IMG/VR virus record: IMGVR_UViG_3300010885_064491
Coordinates: 1-40,106 of that record
From: a virus
DNA: 40,106 bases
Strand: one strand, 5' to 3'
In this document: piece after piece, positions 6,074 to 17,100 of the stretch
Layout of the letters: every line of letters starts with the position of its first letter
Position numbering within the stretch: position 1 is the first letter of the stretch
Notes under the pieces: generated by a model
Told to the model about the DNA's origin: nothing
The model's database searches: none
The model's input: only the letters and a program-made list of their open reading frames with translations
Translations under genes and position numbers: made by a program

Positions 6074-8464
6074 ATGGGTATATTTGATAGCGTTGGAGCA
6101 ACCATAACTTCTGGTTTATCAGGGGCAATAAGTGCTGTTGAAACAGGTGTAGCATCTGGACTTTCATCTGTCACCAATGCATTATCAGGAGTAACATCTT
6201 CTGTTAACAACCTTATTAATGGCGCCAACGGAATATTATCAGGAGACGGTGGCATTGGCGCTCCTTTTCCGTCTTTAAGTAGCCCAGCAACAAGCGAATT
6301 TCCCTTGCCAAATCCGCTGTTTAAATATGCAACATACAATTGTATTTTAGGACTGGCAGCATTGCCTAAAGATTTTTTAGAAAACCCTGACAGCACATAT
6401 AGAGTGGGTGCAAGGGCGCCTTTGATTGCAAAATCTGCTAGTATAGATCCTTCTAACCGCGTAGAACTAGCTGACGGAAGTTTTGAATTTTATATTGACG
6501 ATCTTAAAATTCACAGCATGGTAGGATGGGAAGAAGGAAAAAATACCAATGCTCAGAATATGTCATTTAAAATATTTGAACCCTACAGTATGGGACAGTT
6601 TTATGAAGCATTACAAGTGTCTTCACAAAAACTAGGGCACAAAAATTGGACCGATGCTCCCTACATGATTACTATTGATTTTTATGGTAACAAAGAAACT
6701 GGAGAAATGGAACACATTCCTAAAACTGATAGACAAATTCCAATCAATATTACCAAAATTGAATGTAAAGTTTCACACGAAGGTACACGCTATGACTGTG
6801 AAGCCTTTCCTTTCAATCAGCAAGCCATAACTGACGGATTTAAAAATTTCAAATCAGACATATCTATCAAAGGTACAACTGTTCAAGAAATGTTGCAATC
6901 GGGCCCAAAAAGTTTAGAATCCGTGATTAATCAAAAACTAAGAGACATTGCAGATACAAATAGAATTGAAAGACCTGATAAAATTTTAATTTTATTCCCA
7001 AAGGAAGCTGCTTCAGAAGCAACCGGTTCTTCTTCTAACGACGGAAATACTGAATCTTCTTCTGATAACACCGCAACAACAGCCGCTGACCCTACAAATT
7101 CTTCTACTCCAGCATCTTCTGTTAATGCAAAATTGCAAGTGAGCGAAAATGAAAATAGTAATCTAGTACAGTCCAAGGCAGATGTTAATGCTATTGGCCG
7201 AGCCAAAATGGGTTTCAGTGACATTAGACGCGGCGATGCTCCTATGGGACTTGACAAAGATGTTTACAGTGACGGTGCTGTTATGAATCGCAATAAAAAT
7301 ACTATAAATGTCAATCAATCAGACATGAAGTTTAGACAAGACACTGATATTTTAAATGCTATAAACCAGGTCATATTGGCCAGTGAGTTTATTGACCAAA
7401 CCCTAGATCCTGGTGCAGTGACAGCAGAGGGTTATAAAGGATGGTGGAACATAGATGTTCAAACTTATATTATAGGTGATATGAACAAAGCTACCGGCCT
7501 TGCTCCCAAATTGTTGGTCTATAGAATATTGCCTTATAAAGCACACATGAGCTCAGGCCCTGTTGCACCCAATGTAAAATCATCAGGATTCAAAGCCCTC
7601 AAGGACCAAGTGGTTAAGGAATACAATTATATCTATACCGGAAAAAATGTAGACATATTAAAATTTGATATAGATTTCAAAACCAATTTCAGAGGGGTAT
7701 TATTAGCAGACGGAGGAACTGCAAACCAAGGTGTTCTTACACAGGCAAATACTGGTGGTGCCACTGAAGATAATGTTCCTGATAAACAAGAAATTATACC
7801 TGGTTCAGATCCTTCATCGGACCCGTCTATTCCACAAAGTGTTAGTTATTTTCAGACCTTATCCAACACAGATAAGCTGGGCGGAGGCGGCGCTGAAACA
7901 CAAGCCATGCGGGCAGCCAGAATGTTTCATGACAGTCTTACCAAAGGCACAGATATGCAAACATTGAATATGACAATTGTGGGAGATCCTTACTATATTG
8001 CCATGAGTGGAACTGGTAATTATACAGCCCAGGCTTCTTCCGAAAATCTCAACAACGACGGTACAATAAACTATCAAACGGGCGAAGTTCATATTACTGT
8101 AAATTTTAGAACACCCGTTGATATCAAACAAGAGACAGGATTGTACAATTTTGGAGAAAATCCCACAGTGCCTGTGAAAAGTTTTAGTGGCCTTTATAAA
8201 GTACAGGCAATTGACAGTACATTTAGCAAGAATCAGTTTACACAAGATTTAAATCTATTTAGATTACCAGCACAAGAACTACCAGGCGGCGGCACAGCAG
8301 CTACAGCAATGAGTGCAACAAGAACTCAGGAAAATAAAGGACCTGACAATTTGTCTATTAATAACGGGAAAGGACCAACAACCAACGAAGCCAATGTGGT
8401 ACAAAGTCAAGTTGATGACGGCGGCGGCGGCGGTTCAAATCCAGGCGACACAGAAGAAGAATAA
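6074..8464 (+). CDS. Large baseplate hub protein (gp27-type candidate), 796 aa
   Basis: A virion protein between gp53 and the gp5 spike, where a hub component is expected. The first 55 residues are Gly/Ala/Ser/Val-rich and amphipathic. A folded region follows (about 80-315) with WEEGKNTNAQNMSFKIFEP and ITKIECKVSHEGTRYDCEAF. A Ser/Thr/Asn/Asp-rich linker (about 315-365) comes next, then a second folded part containing KFDIDFKTNFRG and MTIVGDPYYIAMSG, and near the C-terminus SGLYKVQAIDSTFSKNQFTQ. The last two segments resemble hub or late-control-D-like proteins, which end in a tube-like domain that reports on binding. The tail has GGGGG from tandem GGC codons (8419-8433) and ends in EEE. T4 gp27 has only 391 aa, so this would be roughly double. 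The gp27-type role is inferred from context and the C-terminal segment. Confidence 0.55.
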   Translation: MGIFDSVGATITSGLSGAISAVETGVASGLSSVTNALSGVTSSVNNLINGANGILSGDGGIGAPFPSLSSPATSEFPLPNPLFKYATYNCILGLAALPKDFLENPDSTYRVGARAPLIAKSASIDPSNRVELADGSFEFYIDDLKIHSMVGWEEGKNTNAQNMSFKIFEPYSMGQFYEALQVSSQKLGHKNWTDAPYMITIDFYGNKETGEMEHIPKTDRQIPINITKIECKVSHEGTRYDCEAFPFNQQAITDGFKNFKSDISIKGTTVQEMLQSGPKSLESVINQKLRDIADTNRIERPDKILILFPKEAASEATGSSSNDGNTESSSDNTATTAADPTNSSTPASSVNAKLQVSENENSNLVQSKADVNAIGRAKMGFSDIRRGDAPMGLDKDVYSDGAVMNRNKNTINVNQSDMKFRQDTDILNAINQVILASEFIDQTLDPGAVTAEGYKGWWNIDVQTYIIGDMNKATGLAPKLLVYRILPYKAHMSSGPVAPNVKSSGFKALKDQVVKEYNYIYTGKNVDILKFDIDFKTNFRGVLLADGGTANQGVLTQANTGGATEDNVPDKQEIIPGSDPSSDPSIPQSVSYFQTLSNTDKLGGGGAETQAMRAARMFHDSLTKGTDMQTLNMTIVGDPYYIAMSGTGNYTAQASSENLNNDGTINYQTGEVHITVNFRTPVDIKQETGLYNFGENPTVPVKSFSGLYKVQAIDSTFSKNQFTQDLNLFRLPAQELPGGGTAATAMSATRTQENKGPDNLSINNGKGPTTNEANVVQSQVDDGGGGGSNPGDTEEE

Positions 8465-8474
8465 GGAACATAAC

Positions 8475-10184
8475 ATGCCAATTAATAATGATGCAGGTAC
8501 TAGCACAATAGCACAACCAGATCCTAAACCTGGTCCGTTTTTAGCCAAAATTGTTAGCAACATAGATCCTACCTATATGGGAATCTTGGAAGTTCAACTT
8601 TTAAGACCTACTGGTAACAGCGATAGTGATGGTCAATTGCATCAGGTCAAGTACATGAGTCCATTTTACAGTGCAACTAATGTGCTGTATAATGGCAAGG
8701 ATAATGATTATCCTAATACACAAAAATCATCGGGCATGTGGATGGCACCTCCTGATATTGGTCAATTGGTCATGGTATTTTTCATTGACGGGGATCCTAG
8801 ACAGGGATATTGGATGGGCTGTGTTCCTGACCTTAATGCTAATTTTATGACACCTGGTCTGGCCGCAACAGCAAACAATGTTGAAGGCGGCTTGGACACT
8901 CCATACGGGTATGCCAGTCGTGTTCCTGTGGCAGAATATAATAAAAATTTTCCAGGTAATAAAACCTTAACTGATGCTACTCAAATTAAAAAACCAACGC
9001 ATCCTTTTGCTCAAGTGCTAGCAGATCAAGGCTTGTTGTTGGACGATATCAGAGGAATCACTACCAGTAGCAGTCGTAGAGAAGCTCCATCAGAAGTGTT
9101 TGGAATCAGTACCCAAGGACCCATTGATAAAACCGGACAAAAAGGTGATTACGGTAAAAATGAATACATGGTGCAAAATGCTCCTATTGATCGAATGGGT
9201 GGCAGTACATTTGTCATGGACGATGGAGACGATAAATTTTTGCGTAAAAAAAGTCCCAGCGATGATGGCCCTAACTATGCAGCAGTTGAAGAAGGCGAAA
9301 CAGACGGCGATGTTCATCGTCCGCACAACGAACTGATTAGATTACGCACTAGAACAGGTCATCAGATACTGCTACACAACAGTGAAGATTTAATTTACAT
9401 TACCAACAGTCGCGGTACAGCATGGATAGAATTGACCAGTGATGGAAAAATTGACATCTATTCACAAGACAGTATCAGTATGCACACCGAACAAGATTTT
9501 AATTTTTATGCTGAACGAGATATCAATATGGAAGCAGGGCGCAATTTTAATATTAAAGTTACAGAAGAGATGCATACACATGTGCTCAAAGATCACATAT
9601 TAATTGTAGACGAAAACCAAAAAATTCATATTAAAATGGATGTAGACAAAACATACGATCAAAACTACAAGCATCATGTGAAACAACAGGTAGATACATT
9701 GTATGATACAGATCATCTGCACAAAGTGGGTGGTGATTTTGATCTCGATGTTGGTGGCCACAATTTTCAAACATCGGGAGGATCAAATGAAACAAAAGCC
9801 GGAGGTAACATAGTAGAAACAGCTCCTGCAATTCATATGAATGGACCTGGAGCATCTGCAGCCGCATCAGCAAGCACGGCAGAATTACCTAAAATATTGC
9901 AAACTAGTTCACTTCCGGGTCCACCCGACGGAGAAAGTTTTGTACAAAGTATTATGCGACGAGTTCCTACCACAGAACCGTATCCTCAGCATGAAAATTT
10001 AGATCCTAAAAAATATAAACCAGATCTAACAGATAGGGATGTTGAGACTCGATATGAAGGCAACAGTGAAAGCATGCTGACTCCGCCAGACACATGGAAG
10101 CAGTACTCCACTTCAGTTGACACTTTCCAAAGAACACAACCACTACAAGGACAACTTGAAGATCAGTATTCAGGCATAATATAA
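8475..10184 (+). CDS. 5: gp5/VgrG-type baseplate spike without lysozyme domain
   Basis: A spike protein of 569 aa. The N-terminal OB-fold domain (about residues 15-140) includes GPFLAKIVSNIDPTYMGILE and PDIGQLVMVFFIDGDPRQGYW. A linker domain follows (about 140-285). From about 290, RLRTRTGHQILLHN and AWIELTSDGKIDIYSQDSI lead into the repetitive beta-helix needle (about 305-450) with regular I/V-D/H alternation, as in gp5 and VgrG tips. T4 gp5 has a lysozyme domain between OB fold and needle; none is seen here, so another protein must open the cell wall. ATG at 8475 is chosen because AAGGAA (8463-8468) stands 6 bases upstream and the upstream hub gene stops at 8464. A longer in-frame version from 8313 would overlap the hub gene by 50 codons. 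Confidence 0.85.
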   Translation: MPINNDAGTSTIAQPDPKPGPFLAKIVSNIDPTYMGILEVQLLRPTGNSDSDGQLHQVKYMSPFYSATNVLYNGKDNDYPNTQKSSGMWMAPPDIGQLVMVFFIDGDPRQGYWMGCVPDLNANFMTPGLAATANNVEGGLDTPYGYASRVPVAEYNKNFPGNKTLTDATQIKKPTHPFAQVLADQGLLLDDIRGITTSSSRREAPSEVFGISTQGPIDKTGQKGDYGKNEYMVQNAPIDRMGGSTFVMDDGDDKFLRKKSPSDDGPNYAAVEEGETDGDVHRPHNELIRLRTRTGHQILLHNSEDLIYITNSRGTAWIELTSDGKIDIYSQDSISMHTEQDFNFYAERDINMEAGRNFNIKVTEEMHTHVLKDHILIVDENQKIHIKMDVDKTYDQNYKHHVKQQVDTLYDTDHLHKVGGDFDLDVGGHNFQTSGGSNETKAGGNIVETAPAIHMNGPGASAAASASTAELPKILQTSSLPGPPDGESFVQSIMRRVPTTEPYPQHENLDPKKYKPDLTDRDVETRYEGNSESMLTPPDTWKQYSTSVDTFQRTQPLQGQLEDQYSGII

Positions 10185-10185
10185 C

Positions 10186-10623
10186 ATGACACCAACACTA
10201 TATACCACAACTCAAGTATCTACAACTCCAAGCAACCCTGCGCCGTTAACAAGGCGATACAGAGGTTTTAGCACAGTCAGCAAAGCCACTGAAAATTATG
10301 CGTTATTTGATTTTGAATTGATTAAACAAGATCTTTTGAATCATTTTTACATACGGCAAGGTGAAAGACTTATGAATCCTGCTTACGGGACCATAATATG
10401 GGATTTATTATTTGAACCATTGACACCCGAGATACAACACATAATATTGCAAAATGTAAATGAAATTTTCAATAGCGATCCTCGAGTGCAGGCAAAAAGT
10501 ATTGTGATAACGCCCTATGATACTGGATTAGAAATTCAGTGCACGCTGACTTACCTGTTGTACAACATACAGGAACAGCTGAAAATGCGTTTTGATCAGG
10601 CCAACGGTTTATCTGCACAATAA
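10186..10623 (+). CDS. 25: gp25-like baseplate wedge subunit, 145 aa
   Basis: A clear member of the gp25/IraD-like family, part of the conserved wedge core that triggers sheath contraction. Diagnostic pieces are NHFYIRQGERLMNPAYGT (about residues 51-68), IWDLLFEPLTPEI and the C-terminal strand region with TPYDTGLEIQCTL. Length is close to T4 gp25 (132 aa). The start lies one base after the spike stop (10182-10184), so it is in the same transcript. It ends 47 bases before gp6, and that gap holds a late promoter. Confidence 0.92.
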   Translation: MTPTLYTTTQVSTTPSNPAPLTRRYRGFSTVSKATENYALFDFELIKQDLLNHFYIRQGERLMNPAYGTIIWDLLFEPLTPEIQHIILQNVNEIFNSDPRVQAKSIVITPYDTGLEIQCTLTYLLYNIQEQLKMRFDQANGLSAQ

Positions 10624-10644
10624 TATACGCATATAACGAAACCC

Positions 10645-10652
10645 AATAAATA
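10645..10652 (+). promoter_or_regulatory. T4-type late promoter before gp6
   Basis: AATAAATA lies in the 47-base gap between gp25 and gp6, 18 bases before the gp6 start, followed by an AGGA ribosome site at 10661-10664. It is the same 8-mer as at 4736-4743. It would give gp6 and the giant gene their own late transcript. Confidence 0.65.
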
Positions 10653-10670
10653 CAATTATTAGGATATATC

Positions 10671-13600
10671 ATGAGTTCAACGGATAGACAAAATAACCTG
10701 CTGATTGCTGAAAATTGGCAGAAAATTTATCAGTCATTTAAAAACGCAGATTTTCAAAGCTATGATTTTGAAAATATTCGCCGTACAATGATTGATTATA
10801 TCCGTACAAATTTTCCTGAAGATTTCAACGATTATATTGAAAGTAGTGAATACCTTGCATTAATTGATTTGATTGCTTTTATCAGTCAAAGTATTGCGTT
10901 CCGCGTTGATTTAAACGCTCGTGAAAACTTTCTTGAACTTGCAGAAAGACGGGACAGCGTGTTGAGACTCAGTAGGATGATCGGTTATAACGCTAGGCGT
11001 AACACGTCTGCTCAGGGATTGTTAAAATTTAACACTGTGAGCACTACTGAAAACATACTTGACAGCAACGGCCGCAATCTTTCAGGTCAGTCTATTCAGT
11101 GGAACGACCCTAGCAATGCCAATTGGTATGATCAATTTATTAAAATAGTAAATGCCGCACTGCCAAATAATCAGCAGTTTGGTACGCCTGTTGATAGCGC
11201 CAGCATAAACGGAGTTCCTACAGCTCAATATAGATTCAACTCATCCAGCACCAATGTGCCAATTTATAATTTTAATAAAACCGTTTCTGGCCGTAGTATG
11301 AACTTTGAGGTTACCAGTACCACTTTTAAGGGAAAAACTTACATTTATGAAGAAGCTCCAAAAGTAGGTAATAGTATTGCGTGTGTTTATAGAGATGACG
11401 GCTACGGGGCAAGTAGTGCTACTACTGGATTTTTCTTTAATTTCACTCAAGGTACTTTGCAAACAGGCTCGTTTAATATTACACACCCAGTGGGTAATCA
11501 AACAGTAGATATTGCTACGCATAACATCAACAACGATGATATATGGTTATACAATTTAAATCAAACCACTGGACTAGAATCTACTTTATGGACACAGGTT
11601 CCTGCTGCTGCAGGTAACAATGTTATCTATAATAGTTTAAATTCAAAAATAAAAAATATCTATAGTGTTGTAACGCGAGCAAGCGATGCTATCACTCTGA
11701 GTTTTAGTGACGGTATTTTTGGAAATTTACCGTTGGGCAATTTTAGAGTTTATTATAGAGTAAGTAATGCTTTAAATTACACAATTAATCCAGCAGATAT
11801 TGTTAATATTGTTGTTGCTATTCCGTATTACGGATCTTCAAGTAAGAAAGTAGAAACTTTAAGTATCAGCTTGAATCTTGTTACCAGTGTTGCAAATTCT
11901 AGTACTACAGAGACTAATAAGAGTATTAAAACTAATGCTCCGCAAACATACTATACACAAAATCGTATGATTACCGGAGAAGACTATAATATTGGACCGC
12001 TAAGTGCAAATTTATCTGTGGCAAAAGTAAAAGCAGTCAATCGTACCAGCAGCGGCATCAGTAGATATTTTGATTTAACCGATCCTACTGGGAAATATTC
12101 CTCAACAAATCTCTTTGCCGACGACGGCATAGTATATCAAGAATTTTACATTAACACTTTGAACTTTGCATATGTTACACAAACTGACATCCAGGGTGTA
12201 ATCTACAACTCCATTTATGATCTATTGAATACACCGGACTTGAGAAATTTTTATTATACCAATTACCTAGATTTTTTAAATGTCAGTTTAAATATCCAAT
12301 GGAATTCAGTGACCAATGACAGTAATAGTTCAACTGGGTACATCAGCTTGATTAACAATCTATCAGGAATTAACCTGTCTCCTTTGAAAGTAGGGTCATT
12401 TACAACAAACGATTTGAAATATCTTACCACAGGTTCGTTGGTAAAATTTTCAGCACCCGTTGGTTATTATTTTGATATTGTCAATAACAACGCTCTAGTA
12501 CCTGGATCTGCAACAAAATTAAATTCATCTAGTTACATCTGGGCAGAGGTAATAAATGTTGCTGATGATGGTACTGCCGGCGGCACTGGAATACTATCCA
12601 ACAGCCAGGGCACTATTGTTTTAAACAAATCTGTTCCAAGCAATGCCATTGCTACACAGATTATTCCACAATTCACAGTTACCATCAGCCCCACAGTTGT
12701 TACCACCATGATTGATGAAATATTTGCCAATCTTAACTTTGGTTTAAGATATGATGCCACTTCGCAAAGTTGGCAAATAATTTTTGCAAATGATTTGAAC
12801 ACAACTTCTGCATTTAATTTGGGAAATCAGGGCAACACTGATAATTTAAATTTAGACTCAAGCTGGATTCTATTGTTTACCACCGACACTGAAAAATACA
12901 CAGTCACTTCTAGAAATTTAAGGTATATCTTTGAAAGCAATAAAGAAGTCACTTTCTATTTTGATAACAACAACACAGTGTATGATACCATTTCCAGTAA
13001 CACCATTCAAGACACTATAAAAGTATTAAGCATTAACACACAGCCTGATGTTGTTGTACCTTTTACTTATGACTTAACTTGGCAAGTGACCAGTGCATAC
13101 ACCGGAAAAGATGGATATATTGATCCTAAAAAAATTGTGATTACTTTTGCCAATTCTGGAGGATCAAATGTAGTAGACAATCCTCAACTGTTTTTAGATA
13201 TTGTTAATCCAGCAGTAAATTATTTAAACAAGTATATTGTTCAAGAACGATATGTTATATCTGAAGGGCAAGAGGATTACAAATATATCAGCAACGATGC
13301 AATACGGGGCCCTGTTAGAATATTTGCCAATCAATCTCAAGCTGGTGTATTAACCCAATACCCGGACGGAGCGTATTTGTATTTTATTGACTCAGCAACT
13401 GTTTTTAAGCTGACTGCTTCTACAGGACATCTAAGCCCTACACTGGATTACAAACTGTATGTGGGTCGAGATAATTTAAAATTTCAATATGTTCACAGTG
13501 CAGATTATGATAGCAGAATAGATCCAGGTATCAGTAATATCATGGACATCTATATTTTAACCACTAGTTATGACACAGCTTTTAGAAATTGGGTGAACAA

Positions 13601-14174
13601 CGGCGCCGCCGACGATGGAACCAAACCATTGCCTCCTAGTAGTAGCGAACTAAACAGTCTACTCAGCAGCAAGTTAAATCTAATTAAATCAATCAGTGAT
13701 GAAATAATTTATCATCCGGTAAATTATACCTTGTTGTTTGGGCCCGCGGCCGCTTCGAATTTACAGGCAACATTTAATGCAATGATAAATCCCAACAGTG
13801 CAGTTTCAAATGCAGATGTACAGGCCAGAATCTTAAAGGCAATAAATGTATTTTTTAGTTTAGACAACTGGAATTTTGGTGATACATTTTACTTTACTGA
13901 ATTAAGCACCTATGTTATGAATCAATTGACACCCGATCTAATTTCATTTGTGATTGTGCCTGTTCAGCCAGATAACTTTTTTGGATCATTATTTGAAATA
14001 CAGTGCGCAACTGACAGTATATTCATAAGTTGTGCAACTGCAAATAACATTGTTATTGTGAGCGGGCTCACTAGCACCAATTTAAAAACAATAACCACTC
14101 CTCCCGTAAACAATTTAGTAAACAATCAAACAGTAACTAGCAATCCCCTTGGAGGAACTCAAAATGGCAAATAA
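10671..14174 (+). CDS. 6: gp6-like baseplate wedge protein, extended to 1167 aa
   Basis: The N-terminal 110 residues match T4 gp6 closely in style: YDFENIRRTMIDYIRTNFPE (about residues 30-49), ESSEYLALIDL (about 52-62) and LNARENFLELAERRDSVLRL (about 80-99). gp6 forms the wedge ring that links to gp25 and gp53 and holds the baseplate together. The last 200 residues also look gp6/J-like (about 960-1140, with FYFTELSTYVMNQLTPDLIS). Between them lies beta-rich, Asn/Ser/Thr-rich sequence that makes the protein almost twice as long as T4 gp6 (660 aa), probably an inserted set of beta domains. The ribosome site AGGA is at 10661-10664. Its last 11 bases overlap the giant gene, whose ribosome site lies inside gp6. 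Confidence 0.9.
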   Translation: MSSTDRQNNLLIAENWQKIYQSFKNADFQSYDFENIRRTMIDYIRTNFPEDFNDYIESSEYLALIDLIAFISQSIAFRVDLNARENFLELAERRDSVLRLSRMIGYNARRNTSAQGLLKFNTVSTTENILDSNGRNLSGQSIQWNDPSNANWYDQFIKIVNAALPNNQQFGTPVDSASINGVPTAQYRFNSSSTNVPIYNFNKTVSGRSMNFEVTSTTFKGKTYIYEEAPKVGNSIACVYRDDGYGASSATTGFFFNFTQGTLQTGSFNITHPVGNQTVDIATHNINNDDIWLYNLNQTTGLESTLWTQVPAAAGNNVIYNSLNSKIKNIYSVVTRASDAITLSFSDGIFGNLPLGNFRVYYRVSNALNYTINPADIVNIVVAIPYYGSSSKKVETLSISLNLVTSVANSSTTETNKSIKTNAPQTYYTQNRMITGEDYNIGPLSANLSVAKVKAVNRTSSGISRYFDLTDPTGKYSSTNLFADDGIVYQEFYINTLNFAYVTQTDIQGVIYNSIYDLLNTPDLRNFYYTNYLDFLNVSLNIQWNSVTNDSNSSTGYISLINNLSGINLSPLKVGSFTTNDLKYLTTGSLVKFSAPVGYYFDIVNNNALVPGSATKLNSSSYIWAEVINVADDGTAGGTGILSNSQGTIVLNKSVPSNAIATQIIPQFTVTISPTVVTTMIDEIFANLNFGLRYDATSQSWQIIFANDLNTTSAFNLGNQGNTDNLNLDSSWILLFTTDTEKYTVTSRNLRYIFESNKEVTFYFDNNNTVYDTISSNTIQDTIKVLSINTQPDVVVPFTYDLTWQVTSAYTGKDGYIDPKKIVITFANSGGSNVVDNPQLFLDIVNPAVNYLNKYIVQERYVISEGQEDYKYISNDAIRGPVRIFANQSQAGVLTQYPDGAYLYFIDSATVFKLTASTGHLSPTLDYKLYVGRDNLKFQYVHSADYDSRIDPGISNIMDIYILTTSYDTAFRNWVNNGAADDGTKPLPPSSSELNSLLSSKLNLIKSISDEIIYHPVNYTLLFGPAAASNLQATFNAMINPNSAVSNADVQARILKAINVFFSLDNWNFGDTFYFTELSTYVMNQLTPDLISFVIVPVQPDNFFGSLFEIQCATDSIFISCATANNIVIVSGLTSTNLKTITTPPVNNLVNNQTVTSNPLGGTQNGK
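14151..14156 (+). promoter_or_regulatory. Ribosome binding site GGAGGA that fixes the start of the giant gene
   Basis: GGAGGA lies inside the last codons of gp6, 7 bases before ATG at 14164. It is the strongest Shine-Dalgarno match noted in the window and rules against the in-frame TTG at 14149. Its strength and the 11-base overlap with gp6 suggest coupled, efficient translation of the very long downstream frame. Confidence 0.75.
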
Positions 14175-17100
14175 TGTCAATGGCAAACCAGGACTGAGCG
14201 CAAATTTATTACCTAGTTTTTATCAAACTCCTGCAAATAAAAAGTTTCTACAAAGCACAATTGACCAGTTATTTCAACCAGGCAGTTTGACCAAACTAAA
14301 AGGTTATGTTGGTCGAGAAAATGCCAAGGCCAGTAATGGCAATGATATCTATACAGCTAGCGCTGATCAAAATAGACAAAATTATCAATTGGAGCCCGGG
14401 CTTGTAATCAAAGATTCTTTGAATAACATAACTTTCTTCAAAGATTATATGGACTATATCAATCAAATTGATGTGTTTGGTGGCAACACAGCCAACCATG
14501 CTAGATTAAACAAACAAGAATTTTATAGTTGGGATCCGCATATCAACTGGGATATGTTTGTAAATTTTCAAAATTATTATTGGTTGCCTTACGGTCCAGA
14601 AACAATCACAATATATGGTTATCAAGATATTGCCAATACAACATATAGTGTGGAAGTTCAAAGTGAAGGACCTAACAATCAATATATATTAACTCCCGAC
14701 GGTGCCACGCCCAACCCAACTATTAAATTGTATAAAGGAAAAACATACACTTTCAAAATTAATAGTCCTGGTAATCCTTTCAGTTTTAAAACAAGCAGAA
14801 GTATTGGCACTACCAACCGATATGCATATCTAAATGCTATTGATAATTACGGGGTGGAGTCTGGAACAATTATTTTTACAGTGCCCGACACTGCTCCTAA
14901 GATATTATATTTTCAAAGTGAAACCGACATAAATCTCGGAGGCACTATTGAGATACATTCAGTTGTTGACAACACACATATTGATGTGACTAAAGAAATC
15001 CTTGGAAAGACTTCTTTAATACTAAAGGACGGTACAGCTCTTAGTAATGGAATGAAAGTGGCATTTGGAGGTAAAGTTGTACCTGAGAGTTACTCGTCCG
15101 GACAATACTATGTTGAAGGGGTAGGAACAGCAATTGTTCTTGTTCCTGTATCAGTGCTAGAAATAATAAGTCCTTGGTCAACGGCTCAATCTATACCATT
15201 TGATACCACTGCATTTGATAAACAGCCTTGGGATAATGCAGTTGGTTATGCTGGCGAAACTGATTACATAACTATTAATAGAGCCAGTAGAGATCACAAC
15301 CCTTGGAGTAGATATAATCGCTGGTTTCATAAGGATGTTATATCAAAGAGTGCCAGCTATAACAACAGTTTCATAAGTCTTGATCAAACAAATCGCGCCG
15401 TGCGTCCTATTATTGAATTCAATGCAGACATACGATTATTCAATTTTGGAACAACGGCAATCATGGATATTGATGTGTTTGACGATGCTACTGGAAACAC
15501 CCTCTTGAATCCCAATGCACCGTCCGTATTCTCCGCTATTGAAGGCAAAGCAGGCTACAACCAACCAACGCTTGATGTCAACAAAGTACTGCCATTGACG
15601 GAAGGCATGTTGGTGTTGTTTGCGGGTGATCCTGATCCGTTGGTGCAAAATAAAATTTACCGGGTTGAATATGTTGATGTGAAGCATCTAAATCCAACTA
15701 GAGACTTGCCGGCCGGAAGTAGACAACTGCATTTAGTAGAAGTAGCCACGCCGATGATTGATCAAGTTGTTTTGGTGAAACAAGGAAAATATCAAAGTCA
15801 AATGTTCTGGTACAACGGAACAAAATGGCTGCAGGCACAACAAAAAATCAAGGTAAACCAACCTCCACTTTTTGACATATTTGATGATAATGGGATTAGT
15901 CTTAGCAATCTTGGCACATACAGCGGGTCCACATTCAAAGGAACCACACTGTTTTCTTACAAGCAAGGCGCAGGTACAGCTGATGCGCAACTGGGCTTTC
16001 CATTGAGCTACCAAAATGTTAACAATATAGGAGATATTGTTTTTAACTTTGATTTGGTAACAGATACATTTGAATATAAACAAAATCTAAAACTACAAAC
16101 AAAGAATATTGATACAGGATACCTGTCATTGTTGACCTATGCAGGGTCTACTGCATATCTAAATGGTTGGCAACTTTGCACAACACCTGATGTACAAGCG
16201 GCAATTAGAATATACAAAAATTCGGGACTTACCAATTCTTTCAAATTAGATATTTTTGATGATTCTTCAAAACTGCTTGATTTGTCAGTCAAAGTTTATA
16301 TCAACGGAATTAGATTGCCTAGTTCAAAATGGAACATAGTTGATTCAAAGCCTTATAAAATTATTAAATTGATCAGTGCTATTTCTCAGACGGATGTATT
16401 AACCATACGAGCATTTTCATCTCAACCTATCAACAGTAATGGGTATTATGAAATTCCTTTAAACTTACAAAATAATCCTCTGAATAACACCATGTCTAGC
16501 TTCACACTGGGAGAAGTAATAGATCATGTGAGCAGTATAGTGGATAATATTCCTGGCTTTATAGGCATGTTTCCAGGTAACAGCGAGTTACGAGATCTAG
16601 GAAATATCACTCAATATGGCACCAAATTTGTTCAACACAGCGGGCCGTTGAGTCTTGGAATTTATCATGTGGCCAGCGAGAGTAACAACATAATCAAGGC
16701 TGTGCAACAGTCAAGAGATGACTATAACAATTTTAAACGCCTGTTCATAAGCACAGCCAGCAAGCTGGGCGTAGACGGCGATCCAGTTACATTGGTCAAT
16801 TTAATTTTACAAAAAATTAATGCAAATAAACCAAACACTGCGCCTTACTATTTCAGTGATATGGTGCCATATGGAGCCTGTATTGTAACAAATCTCACAG
16901 TGGTTGACTCAAGGATTCGCCAATATCCGCTTAGTGCTGTATTCACGCTGGACACACTTAGTAACAAGGCAGTGGGTTTATATCTGAATGGAGTTCAATT
17001 GACCCACGGCAGAGACTATAATTTTGACAATCAAGGAAATGCAATTATTGTAACAAGTGTTAATCTCAATAATGGAGATACTATCAGCACTTATGAATAT

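Noticed and set aside
8313-8474. N-terminal extension of the spike gene by 54 codons
   Set aside because: It lies almost wholly inside the hub gene in another frame, and a ribosome site stands directly before ATG at 8475, where the OB-fold-type protein begins.
14149-14163. TTG start five codons upstream in the giant gene
   Set aside because: The GGAGGA ribosome site lies within these codons and serves ATG at 14164.
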